From NCBI GenBank assembly GCA_004356685.1, contig SMWS01000037.1:1-10292 (forward strand): a stretch of DNA of 10,292 nt, in the 5' to 3' direction. Both the position numbers and the translations under genes were made by a program. The stretch is from Deltaproteobacteria bacterium (GTDB lineage Bacteria > Desulfobacterota_D > UBA1144 > Nemesobacterales > N074bin48). Shown in pieces: positions 1 to 6,520 of this stretch. The notes below the pieces were generated by a model. The model searched no databases. It worked only from the letters and a program-made list of their open reading frames with translations, and was not told the DNA's origin. How positions within the stretch are numbered: the stretch's first letter is position 1; every line of letters begins with the position of its first letter.

Positions 1-138
1 AGAATCAAAAAGCATTTGTTAATAAACCCCTCTTAAACTAGTACTACAATTATATTTACACCCCGCCACTCTAACTTATTATAAATCATATATTAAGAAT
101 TAATAGTATATATCTGCAGATATTTAATTTTTTTCAGC
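1..138. other. AT-rich gene-free left margin with a 14-bp palindrome
   Basis: I find no supportable gene in this stretch. Its one notable element is the perfect palindrome ATATCTGCAGATAT at 110-123, followed on the plus strand by a T-rich tract at about 124-135. It could be a weak terminator for a plus-strand gene lying left of the window, or a protein-binding site. The arms leave almost no loop, so it would make a poor hairpin. It also lies downstream of ygfZ on the minus strand, but the sequence beyond it in that direction is not a T-tract. Confidence 0.3.
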
Positions 139-1212
139 TTAGTTATTGTAATTAAATACTTTGCCATCGATTTTTTGATTATCAACCAACACTTTAACGC
201 CTGTTCCTGGGTCTTTAAACTCTCTTCTTAAATAAGCCATACAAATAATTTTATTACTCTTGTATGAATATACCGAGCTTGTAACAAATCCTATCTCTTT
301 TTCATCTATTAAAATTTTATCCTGCGGATCTGCTGTAGTTTCACCCTCTAATTCAATTCCTACAAGATGTCTGTTAACACGGCCCCTCCATTTAATTCTT
401 GCTATTACTTCCTGACCAATATAACAACCCTTTTCAAAATTAAGCGCGTCCCATAGTCCTGCCTCTATTGGAATAGTACTGTCGTTCATATCGACCCCGT
501 ACTTGGCAATACCAGCTTCAACCCTTAAAACCTCATAGGTATCCAGCCCTATAAATTTTGGCTTTAGTCCACCTGATTCTTTTATAAGAAATTTTTCAAC
601 TGACTCTTGGCAATCTATTGGAAAATATAAATCAAACCCCTGCTGAGACGACCTTTTTACTTTTACTATAAACACTTCAAAATCATCAACGTTTTTCTTA
701 ATAAAACTGGGATCGCCTAATTTAGATAAATCCTCATTTAATAATTCACTCAAGTACTGGGTAGATTTGGGGCCTATGTAGCAAAGCTGAATAAACTTAT
801 CGGTTACATCTTCTATTTTAGCCTTGTATGAAAGCCTGTATTTAAGTAAAAGATCAGAGATAGTTTTGTTTAACCCCTGTTCTAAGTCTAAAAACGCTTG
901 CTCACCGTCTTTATACAGATACAGATCCGCTATCATCTTTCCTTTTACATTTAAAAGTGTTGCATAAACCCCTTTACCGCTCTGCAGCTTTATAACATCA
1001 TTTGATAACATTCCCTGCATGAACTTAAAACATTCTTTGCCGCTGAGCCTTATCTTTCCCCTGCTTGAAAAATCAATCACTGCTATCCCGTTTTTTGCAC
1101 TCTCATACTCTAGTTTTACAGAATCATATTTCTTAGGAAGTAACCAACCGCTACTTTCTATAAATTCAGCACCTTTTTCCAAATGAAAATTATGTAAAGG
1201 CAGCTTTTTCAT
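139..1212 (-). CDS. ygfZ: YgfZ/GcvT-family folate-binding protein (iron-sulfur cluster assembly or repair)
   Basis: This 357-residue protein belongs to the aminomethyltransferase-like YgfZ family. Members bind folate and help make or repair certain iron-sulfur enzymes in the cytoplasm. The deciding feature is the YgfZ signature KGCYIGQE at residues 261-268 with its conserved cysteine (Cys263). True GcvT aminomethyltransferases lack this cysteine motif. The N-terminal part (about 25-130, including NGIAVIDFSSRGKIRLSG and MQGMLSND) matches the GcvT N-terminal fold, and the C-terminal part is the usual small beta-barrel region. The length is typical. The ATG is well supported: AAGGAG lies at 1219-1224 on the minus strand, six bases upstream. 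The gene stands alone and is divergent from trxB, a sensible neighbour because both deal with redox homeostasis, although this pairing is only suggestive. Only the exact client enzymes are unknown. Confidence 0.9.
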   Translation of the reverse strand: MKKLPLHNFHLEKGAEFIESSGWLLPKKYDSVKLEYESAKNGIAVIDFSSRGKIRLSGKECFKFMQGMLSNDVIKLQSGKGVYATLLNVKGKMIADLYLYKDGEQAFLDLEQGLNKTISDLLLKYRLSYKAKIEDVTDKFIQLCYIGPKSTQYLSELLNEDLSKLGDPSFIKKNVDDFEVFIVKVKRSSQQGFDLYFPIDCQESVEKFLIKESGGLKPKFIGLDTYEVLRVEAGIAKYGVDMNDSTIPIEAGLWDALNFEKGCYIGQEVIARIKWRGRVNRHLVGIELEGETTADPQDKILIDEKEIGFVTSSVYSYKSNKIICMAYLRREFKDPGTGVKVLVDNQKIDGKVFNYNN

Positions 1213-1319
1213 TTAATTCTCCTTATAAATCATCTTTAATATGTTATTAGTATATTCTATTTTAATTTGAATCTAATCAGCACTAAAATATTCCAAATAT
1301 AAACATTAATATAGATAGA

Positions 1320-1347
1320 TTGAAAATAATAGCTACATATGTAGTAT
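1320..1347 (+). promoter_or_regulatory. Probable trxB promoter with internal 12-bp palindrome
   Basis: A -35-like TTGAAA (1320-1325) is followed after 16 bases by a -10-like TAGTAT (1342-1347); an overlapping alternative -10 is TATAAA at 1345-1350 with a 19-base spacer. The perfect palindrome CTACATATGTAG (1333-1344) fills the spacer and touches the -10, a classic operator position. Downstream, AGGA at 1363-1366 is only three bases from the first trxB ATG (1370) but six from the second (1373). In AT-rich DNA such matches arise by chance, so this is a candidate only. Confidence 0.35.
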
Positions 1348-1369
1348 AAATTTTATTTAATTAGGATAA

Positions 1370-2326
1370 ATGATGAACGAGAAAAACGATTTAAAAAAAA
1401 GATATAAAGTGGTAATTATGGGATCTGGTCCTGCAGGGCTCACAGCAGCATTATATACGGCAAGGGCTAACCTGGAGCCTCTTGTTTTTGAAGGTTTTGA
1501 AGCAGGTGGACAGCTTACTCTAACAACCGATGTAGAAAACTATCCAGGATTTGAAAACGGCATAATGGGACCTGATTTAATAAATACAATGAGAAACCAG
1601 GCTGAGCGTTTTGGAGCAAAGTGTCTGTTATCTGATATTGACTCAGTCGATCTTTCTAAACACCCTTTCAGGATTAAATCCGGTGAAACTGAAGTACAAG
1701 CAGATAGTTTTATAATTGCATCAGGCGCATCTGCAAGAATGCTTGGTATTCCCTCTGAAAAAGACCTTATTGGGCACGGCGTATCAACATGTGCTACATG
1801 TGATGGATTTTTCTTTAAAGATAAAGAGATTATCGTTGTAGGCGGTGGCGACAGCGCTATGGAAGAAGCAACATTTCTTACTAAATTTGCCTCTAAAGTA
1901 TCAGTTATTCACAGACGGGACAGCTTGAGAGCATCAAAAATCATGCAGGATAGAGCATTTAAGAACGAAAGAATCAAATTTATCTGGAATAGCGTTGTGG
2001 AAGAAGTACTCGGTGAGAAGGGAAAAGGAGTAACCGGGGTTAAGCTAAAGAATATTGAGACAGAAAGAATAACAGAAATGAAGATCGACGGAGTTTTTAT
2101 AGCAATAGGACACAACCCCAATACCAAGATATTTAACGGTCTATTAGAAACCGATGAAAACGGATATATTATCACAAGTGAGGGTACCAGTGAAACGAAT
2201 ATCCCCGGAGTATTTGCAGCAGGAGATGTTCAGGACACAAGGTACAAACAGGCAATTACTGCAGCAGGGTCGGGTTGTATGGCTGCAATCGATGCTGAGA
2301 AGTTCTTAGAAGATAGTGAAGATTGA
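1370..2326 (+). CDS. trxB: Thioredoxin reductase (NADPH)
   Basis: This is a 318-residue low-molecular-weight thioredoxin reductase, the cytoplasmic FAD enzyme that passes electrons from NADPH to thioredoxin. The FAD-binding GSGPAG motif is at residues 18-23. The redox-active CATC pair is at 141-144, followed by DG as in the family. The NADPH-binding GGGDSAMEEA is at 158-167, with HRRDSLR at 181-187, the arginine-rich stretch expected for NADPH rather than NADH preference. The second FAD motif GDVQD is at 285-289, followed by YKQAITAAGSG. Length and domain order are complete. The start could be either of two adjacent ATGs (1370 or 1373); the second has the better distance from the AGGA at 1363-1366. 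It is transcribed away from ygfZ and has a 195-base gap after it, so it is probably a single-gene transcript. No thioredoxin gene is visible in the window. Confidence 0.96.
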   Translation: MMNEKNDLKKRYKVVIMGSGPAGLTAALYTARANLEPLVFEGFEAGGQLTLTTDVENYPGFENGIMGPDLINTMRNQAERFGAKCLLSDIDSVDLSKHPFRIKSGETEVQADSFIIASGASARMLGIPSEKDLIGHGVSTCATCDGFFFKDKEIIVVGGGDSAMEEATFLTKFASKVSVIHRRDSLRASKIMQDRAFKNERIKFIWNSVVEEVLGEKGKGVTGVKLKNIETERITEMKIDGVFIAIGHNPNTKIFNGLLETDENGYIITSEGTSETNIPGVFAAGDVQDTRYKQAITAAGSGCMAAIDAEKFLEDSED

Positions 2327-2521
2327 TATTTTTGATATTTGCAGACTGGTTTTTTTGCCTCACTAAAATTATTATAAATAATTCGCCTTAATCGCTTAAG
2401 ATTTATATTTTCATATAGGTTTGTAATTTTTTTTAAAAACCTGGTTCTGATCCTGGAGCTTGGTTTTCATCATTTTACAATAAATTCAAAACTTAAGAAG
2501 ATAGATTTATAGCTAAACACT
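2327..2521. other. Intergenic gap with weak hairpin, no gene seen
   Basis: This is the longest gene-free spacer inside the window (195 bases). It contains a T8A5 tract at about 2427-2439 and a weak inverted repeat AAAACC (2436-2441) / GGTTTT (2462-2467) with a 20-base loop. The repeat might help end trxB transcription but lacks a clean U-tract directly after it. I see no convincing Shine-Dalgarno sequence before the following ATG at 2522 and no small ORF worth naming. Confidence 0.25.
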
Positions 2522-3547
2522 ATGGCACTACGTCTTATAGAACTTTACCTGCCGACAAAAGAGAATATTGACTGGCTAAAAGAAAAGCTAAGTGAATATC
2601 CTATTCACGGACTGTGGAGTGAAAGGGTTTCTGGGCATCAAAACCATATCCAGATTCTCATTTCATCGGAAAATTCGGGGACCATTTTAGACCTTTTAGA
2701 AAATACATTTTCAAATGTTGAGGGATTTAGAATAATTCTTTTACCTGTTGAGGCAACCGTCCCTAAGATTGAGGAGAAGAAGCAGGAATCTGAAAACAGA
2801 TCCGAACAAAATAAAAATGAAGACAAAATAATAGGCAGAGGAATTAGCAGACAGGAACTGTATACAAGGATCTCGACAAATTCTAAATTATCAGGATTTT
2901 TTGTATTTCTTATTATAATTTCATCAATAGTTGCATCAATTGGAATACTAAAAGATAACGTCGCAGTAATAATAGGCGCTATGGTTATAGCCCCCTTTTA
3001 GGCCCTAACGTAGCTTTGGCTCTGGCAACCACGCTTGGAGATCTCGATCTACTAAAAAATTCAATTAAATCTAATATTGCAGGAAGTTTAATAGCTCTTA
3101 TATTTTCAATAATAGTTGGAATATTATTCAACATTAACCCCAAAATTCCAGAACTGTTTTCAAGAACCCAGGTAGGTATGGGAGATGTGGTGCTGGCTCT
3201 TGCATCAGGAAGCGCAGGGACGCTCTCTTTTACTATGGGGCTTCCAAGTGCGCTTATTGGAGTTATGGTCGCAGTAGCCCTTCTACCACCACTTGTAACT
3301 TTTGGTATGCTGCTTGGGCTCAGGCTTTCACGAACTTGCACTGGGGGCGTTATTGTTGTTATCAGTTAATATTATATGTGTAAATCTTGCAGGGGTAGCA
3401 ACTTTTTTGTTTCAGGGTGTAAGACCTCGCACCTGGTGGGAAGAAAACAGAGCAAAAAAATCTACAAGAATAGCAATCTTTATCTGGACTCTACTTTTAT
3501 TAATTCTTATTGTTATAATCTCACATTTGCAAAATAATTTTTTTTAA
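2522..3547 (+). pseudogene. DUF389 (TIGR00341-like) membrane protein, interrupted by two compensating frameshifts
   Basis: Three consecutive reading segments together make one DUF389 family protein. Segment 1 (2522-2998) holds the soluble N-terminal domain and first membrane segment, ending GAMVIAP. A shift of -1 at the C5 run (2991-2995) then gives LLGPNVALALATTLGDLDL and more membrane helices up to VALLPPLVTFGMLLG. A shift of +1 at the GGG (3316-3318) restores the first frame: GSGFHELALGALLLL, then VRPRTWWE and a last helix. With both corrections the product is 341 residues, a normal family length, with about six membrane segments and no missing part. As written, translation stops at the TAG at 2999-3001, giving 159 residues. 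The family's function is unknown; an integral membrane role is all that can be stated. Either the two indels are sequence errors, or the gene is freshly inactivated; programmed shifting is less likely. No clear Shine-Dalgarno precedes the ATG. Confidence 0.85.
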
Positions 3548-3603
3548 TCTGAATTATCATGTAATATTTTCATAAAATCTTTATACTTTTTGTTGGAGGA
3601 TTT

Positions 3604-4062
3604 ATGCTTGTAAAAGAATTAATGGCCTCACCAGTAATCACCGTAAAGAGTAACAATACTCTAGAACATGTTGCTAAGATAATGATCAAAAACAGAATAG
3701 GATGTTTACCTGTTGTAGATAACGAAGGGAAAATGTTAGGAATTATTACGGAAGCTGAATTCACTGCAGAAAAGAGCACCTTTCCATTCTCAAGGGTCAA
3801 TGCACCAAAATTATTCGGCAAATGGATGTTAAAAGAAAATATTGAAGATATGTATAAATCTGCTAAGACAATGAAAGCGGAAGAAATAATGAATACTTCA
3901 TATGTTTATGTAGATAAAGATGACAGCGTTTTTGATTTGTTAAATATAATGATTGACAACAATGTTTTTAGGATGCCTGTATTAAAAGATGGTAAGCCAG
4001 TTGGTATCATTACCCGCCACGACTTACTCAAGCTTATAATAGACAGCGGTCATCAGACTTAA
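3604..4062 (+). CDS. Two-CBS-domain protein
   Basis: This 152-residue soluble protein consists almost only of a tandem CBS pair (a Bateman module). The first CBS motif covers residues 4-53, from VKELMASPVITV to GCLPVVDNEGKMLGIITEAEF. The second covers about 91-145, from KAEEIMNTSYVYV to RMPVLKDGKPVGIITRHDLL. Both end in the usual GIIT strand followed by a helix. CBS pairs commonly sense adenosine nucleotides or related ligands. As a stand-alone module it probably regulates a partner protein, which the sequence does not identify. A strong GGAGGA at 3595-3600 precedes the ATG. It lies 56 bases after the DUF389 membrane protein gene on the same strand, so co-transcription is plausible, and regulation of that membrane protein is a possible but unproven link. 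Confidence 0.9.
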   Translation: MLVKELMASPVITVKSNNTLEHVAKIMIKNRIGCLPVVDNEGKMLGIITEAEFTAEKSTFPFSRVNAPKLFGKWMLKENIEDMYKSAKTMKAEEIMNTSYVYVDKDDSVFDLLNIMIDNNVFRMPVLKDGKPVGIITRHDLLKLIIDSGHQT

Positions 4063-4068
4063 GGCTAG

Positions 4069-4121
4069 TTTTATTACATTTAACCCTATATGGGTGAATT
4101 TATAACCTGAAAGTAATAAAA
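4069..4121. repeat. Nested inverted repeats between the CBS and PilZ genes
   Basis: The outer arms TTTTATTAC (4069-4077) and GTAATAAAA (4113-4121) are perfectly complementary over nine bases. They enclose a smaller inverted repeat ACCC (4083-4086) / GGGT (4092-4095) around TATAT. The structure fills most of the 92-base spacer. It begins seven bases after the CBS stop codon and ends about 33 bases before the PilZ start. It could be a 3' stabilising or terminating stem for the CBS transcript, a leader structure for the PilZ gene, or a regulator site. The outer arms are almost all A and T, so chance is a real possibility. Confidence 0.35.
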
Positions 4122-4154
4122 TACACTATATATTGTCAAAGTATTCTTTTAACT

Positions 4155-4469
4155 ATGGAAAACAAGAGAAATAGTAAAAGAATAAATTTCAAAGAAAGGG
4201 TTAAATACGGCCATACAGATAGGCCTAACACAGAAGGCTATTCGTATAATATTTCAAAAAGCGGTATTGCAATAAAATCTTATAAAGCCCTCACACCAGG
4301 TTCAAAGGTCTCAGTTGTGCTCTATTCAGGTAATAATCCCATACGACTCGAAGGGGAAGTTATGTGGAACTCTCCTTCAAATCAAGGCGCTCAGGCTCAA
4401 ATGGGAGTTAGAATTCTAAGCCGAACCAATGAACTAGAAAAGGTTTATAATCAAATTTCACAGCCCTAA
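4155..4469 (+). CDS. Single-domain PilZ protein (probable cyclic-di-GMP receptor)
   Basis: This 104-residue protein is a bare PilZ domain. Both binding motifs are visible: RxxxR at residues 5-9 (RNSKR) and the [D/N]xSxxG motif as NISKSG at 32-37. The later strand EGEVMW (67-72) and the AQMGVRI stretch (81-87) complete the beta-barrel. With both motifs intact, binding of cyclic-di-GMP is expected from the family, and the protein would act as a small adaptor on motility, polysaccharide secretion or gene expression. No diguanylate cyclase, flagellar or polysaccharide gene lies nearby to say which. No clear Shine-Dalgarno sequence precedes the ATG. The inverted repeats at 4069-4121 lie upstream. 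Confidence 0.88.
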   Translation: MENKRNSKRINFKERVKYGHTDRPNTEGYSYNISKSGIAIKSYKALTPGSKVSVVLYSGNNPIRLEGEVMWNSPSNQGAQAQMGVRILSRTNELEKVYNQISQP

Positions 4470-4511
4470 AATATTTTTTTCTTATACTTTAACTTTTTAC
4501 TATCCTTAAAA

Positions 4512-4539
4512 TTCAATTTATACTGTATAAGTATATAAT
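4512..4539 (+). promoter_or_regulatory. Candidate tatA promoter
   Basis: A perfect -10 hexamer TATAAT is at 4534-4539, preceded after 16 bases by a weak -35-like TTCAAT (4512-4517). Transcription would start near 4546, giving a leader of about 45 bases that begins just before the GGACAGG hairpin arm. A short inverted repeat TATAC (4519-4523) / GTATA (4531-4535) overlaps the -10. The surrounding DNA is very AT-rich, so the hexamer alone is modest evidence. Confidence 0.4.
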
Positions 4540-4548
4540 AAGTTTATA

Positions 4549-4582
4549 GGACAGGTGATTTGTACTCCTTGTCCAACAGGAG
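4549..4582 (+). promoter_or_regulatory. tatA leader: ribosome binding site with possible alternative RNA folds
   Basis: The Shine-Dalgarno AGGAG (4578-4582) lies eight bases before the tatA ATG at 4591 and fixes that start. It is exactly complementary to CTCCT at 4565-4569, with an 8-base loop. A second stem, GGACAGG (4549-4555) with CCTTGTCC-type pairing at 4568-4574, has seven pairs including one G-U. It uses two of the CTCCT bases, so the full stems cannot coexist. One fold hides the ribosome binding site and the other would free it. The base pairs are directly visible; any regulatory use is inference. Confidence 0.35.
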
Positions 4583-4590
4583 AATATATA

Positions 4591-4833
4591 ATGGGTAATA
4601 TAGGCGCTTGGGAATTAATAATAATACTGGTAATACTTCTATTAATATTTGGGCCAAGCAGGCTGGGCGATTTAGGCTCGGCTCTTGGAAAAGGAATTAA
4701 GGGATTTAAAAAATCAATGAGAGAACCAGATGAAATAGACGTAACTCCAAATAAAGAAGACTCAGATCAAATAAAGGGTACAGACCTTGATGAAGCGCCT
4801 AAAAACACTGAGAAGAAAACAGAAGTTAAGTGA
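4591..4833 (+). CDS. tatA: Sec-independent (twin-arginine) translocase subunit TatA/E
   Basis: This 80-residue protein is a typical TatA. TatA forms the membrane passage that lets folded, twin-arginine proteins cross the inner membrane together with TatC. A short N-terminus leads into one hydrophobic helix (residues 5-20, WELIIILVILLLIF), then the hinge FGPSRLGDLG and the amphipathic helix SALGKGIKGFKKSM, followed by an acidic, lysine-rich, probably disordered tail. I chose the ATG at 4591 over an in-frame GTG at 4555 because it has AGGAG eight bases upstream and because TatA proteins begin immediately before the membrane helix. A start at 4555 would add twelve residues not seen in the family. 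No tatC or tatB is in the window, so this is either a lone tatA or the remaining genes lie elsewhere. Confidence 0.92.
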   Translation: MGNIGAWELIIILVILLLIFGPSRLGDLGSALGKGIKGFKKSMREPDEIDVTPNKEDSDQIKGTDLDEAPKNTEKKTEVK

Positions 4834-4857
4834 TAAAAATCAGACTTCAAGTTTTTT
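4822..4857 (+). terminator. Weak candidate terminator at the tatA/epimerase convergence
   Basis: GAAGTT (4822-4827) can pair with GACTTC (4843-4848) over six positions, one of them G-U, around a 15-base loop. AAG and a T6 run (4852-4857) follow. The element overlaps the last codons of both convergent genes, which are only 13 bases apart. The stem is short and GC-poor, so this is a weak call. Confidence 0.25.
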
Positions 4858-5278
4858 CCTTTGGAATTTCGGCAAGCTCAACTAAAACTCCGTTCATAGA
4901 TTTAGGGTGTATAAACGCAACCGTTGCCCCGTAAGCGCCTATTCTGGGACTTTCATCTATCAGTTCAATATCTAAGAGTTTCATATGCTCTAAATAATTT
5001 TCTATATTTTCAACTTCAAAACATATATGGTGAATTCCCTCACCACGTTTTAGGAGAAACTCTGAAATAGGTGAGCTGCCGTCCAGAGGCTCCAACAGTT
5101 CAATAGAAGTTTCACCCTCCCTAGACAGTAGCATCGATGTTTTAACTCCCTGATCTTCAATTACTTCACGATGCTCAACTTCAAATCCAAGCACATTTAC
5201 ATATAAATTCTCGGCCTCTGACAAACTATTTACGGCAAGTGCAATATGATTTATTTTTCTTACTTTACTTTCCGACAT
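4847..5278 (-). CDS. mce: Methylmalonyl-CoA epimerase
   Basis: This 143-residue protein of the glyoxalase/VOC fold interconverts (S)- and (R)-methylmalonyl-CoA, linking propionyl-CoA carboxylation to the B12-dependent mutase. Two VOC modules are visible. The first opens with KINHIALAV and closes with TSIELLEPL; the second opens with GEGIHHICFEV and closes with HPKSMNGVLVELAE. The expected metal ligands fit His11, Glu60, His84 and Glu134. The GIHHICFEV and HPKSMNGVLVEL stretches are characteristic of the epimerase rather than of glyoxalase I. AGGAG (5284-5288, minus strand) sits five bases before the ATG. A TATAAT hexamer on the minus strand at 5333-5338 may be a -10 box, suggesting its own promoter although it follows attH on the same strand. 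No mutase or propionyl-CoA carboxylase gene is nearby, so its pathway partners must be elsewhere. Confidence 0.92.
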   Translation of the reverse strand: MSESKVRKINHIALAVNSLSEAENLYVNVLGFEVEHREVIEDQGVKTSMLLSREGETSIELLEPLDGSSPISEFLLKRGEGIHHICFEVENIENYLEHMKLLDIELIDESPRIGAYGATVAFIHPKSMNGVLVELAEIPKEKT

Positions 5279-5374
5279 TACTACTCCTAAAATATAGTTT
5301 CAATTTCTTATTATTTCAGTGATCCATAAAATATTATATTTAAACTCATATTCAATAAATTTAAGTTTTGCAGC

Positions 5375-6508
5375 CTAGTATCCTGTCAGCTCTACATAAC
5401 CCTCTCCACTAATATTACCCCCTGAAACTCTCACAGCTCCTTCCCAATAGGTAAAGGAATGACTAAACTCCTGGTTATTTAAAACTGGTTCAACGTCTAA
5501 AGTCAAACTGTGCTTAGGAATTGTTATATTCCATTTTGAAGGATATTTAATATTGGTTTTGGGGCTTTTCCAATAGTCTTTTATATTTACATAAAAGTCC
5601 GAACTTGATAAATGCTCTGCATTTCCTAAATTATCAACAAAAGTTCCCGAAGAAAACGGATCAACACTGCCATCTTTAAGCCTAAGAACATAAATCATAA
5701 TATCTGTGTTATCACCGAGCTGAATTGAAAACCAATCCCACCCGGTTTGATTAGGTGCTAGTACACTTGTGCTCCATTCATGATCAAACCAGCTCAGCCC
5801 CTCTACTACATACTCCCTGCCATCTATTATTATTTTCCCGGTTGTATTCAATCTTGTAATAGAATAGTAGTAAGATGCATTGCCTGGTTCCATGCTTTTT
5901 TGACTTAAGCCCTTATTGCCATTTAACACCTCTTTTTTAGCCTGTTTTAGAATAAGTGAGATAGATTTATTCTCACTATTTGATTCCAACAGGTAGCCTT
6001 TGTCCAGATAAGCGGTAACCCTCCAGTCATCAATCCAAACACCTAGATTTCCTGAGTCAGATCCGGCTAGTTTTGGTACTGCTCTGCTCCATTTTTCAAA
6101 AGAATAGTATTTTTCATTTTTAACGTCAGTTATCGCAAAATGTGCAAAATATACCTCGTTTGACCTCCAGGCAGAATTATCATTAGAGATTTTACTGCCC
6201 AGTGCTCGCCTGAAAAAAGTTAGCTGGTATCCAAAACGATTATTATCCGTATCTCTTAAATTACCAGTAAAATACCACCATTCGGTTTGATATTCAGGAT
6301 GCGATCCATGATCTTTCGGAAAATAAAACTTTATTGGTTTAGTAGCTCTTTGGAACACCGTTTTGTCTATATCGTTCGATAACACCTTAGAAATGTTTAT
6401 TGTTTTAAAATCAGATTGTAAGTAGTTTTCACTTTTATTAAGTATTATTAAAATAAAAAGCGTGAGAACTAATATAACCAAAATAGAGTAGATAATTTTA
6501 CTGCGCAT
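5375..6508 (-). CDS. attH: AttH/CrtC-like lipocalin-fold envelope protein (COG5621 type)
   Basis: This 377-residue protein belongs to the family often labelled predicted secreted hydrolase, AttH, or carotenoid hydratase (CrtC-like). It starts with a short basic stretch and one hydrophobic segment (about residues 5-23), then a polar domain, so it is either anchored in the inner membrane facing outward or exported. I see no lipobox cysteine. Family landmarks are complete: TEWWYFTG at 75-82, FGYQLTFFRR at 92-101, GLSWFDHEWSTS at 237-248, YWEGAVRVSG at 354-363 and the closing GYVELTGY at 370-377. It is the last gene of a minus-strand run behind an FtsX-type permease, 12 bases after that gene's stop, matching the known attEFGH arrangement. 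AGAGG within the permease's last codons is the only Shine-Dalgarno candidate and is unusually far (17 bases) from the ATG. A role in handling a lipid-like molecule at the envelope is inference; catalysis is unproven. Confidence 0.85.
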   Translation of the reverse strand: MRSKIIYSILVILVLTLFILIILNKSENYLQSDFKTINISKVLSNDIDKTVFQRATKPIKFYFPKDHGSHPEYQTEWWYFTGNLRDTDNNRFGYQLTFFRRALGSKISNDNSAWRSNEVYFAHFAITDVKNEKYYSFEKWSRAVPKLAGSDSGNLGVWIDDWRVTAYLDKGYLLESNSENKSISLILKQAKKEVLNGNKGLSQKSMEPGNASYYYSITRLNTTGKIIIDGREYVVEGLSWFDHEWSTSVLAPNQTGWDWFSIQLGDNTDIMIYVLRLKDGSVDPFSSGTFVDNLGNAEHLSSSDFYVNIKDYWKSPKTNIKYPSKWNITIPKHSLTLDVEPVLNNQEFSHSFTYWEGAVRVSGGNISGEGYVELTGY

Positions 6509-6520
6509 AAATTTAATTAA

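Noticed and set aside
139..1212. Glycine cleavage T-protein (gcvT)
   Set aside because: The KGCYIGQE cysteine motif marks YgfZ, and no gcvH or gcvP lies nearby.
1909..2175. Minus-strand reading frame inside trxB
   Set aside because: It is antisense to a full-length, motif-complete thioredoxin reductase and resembles no protein family.
2991..3318. Programmed double ribosomal frameshifting in DUF389
   Set aside because: It would need a non-canonical -1 and then a +1 shift in one gene; indel errors or recent mutation explain the same pattern more simply.
2985..3341. Minus-strand reading frame across the DUF389 gene
   Set aside because: It is antisense to well-conserved membrane protein sequence; low-complexity Ser/Pro/Ile content is typical of a shadow frame.
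3570..3821. Minus-strand reading frame over the CBS gene start
   Set aside because: It is antisense to a clear CBS gene that has a strong ribosome binding site, and has no recognisable motif.
4555..4590. GTG start giving tatA twelve extra N-terminal residues
   Set aside because: The added residues are unlike TatA N-termini, and the ATG at 4591 has AGGAG at the right distance.
4546..4590. A known riboswitch such as preQ1 in the tatA leader
   Set aside because: The sequence lacks the conserved loop and tail of the classes I know; only generic stems can be seen.
5375..6508. Carotenoid 1,2-hydratase (crtC) as a biosynthetic enzyme
   Set aside because: No carotenoid gene is present; the ABC transporter context fits AttH far better.
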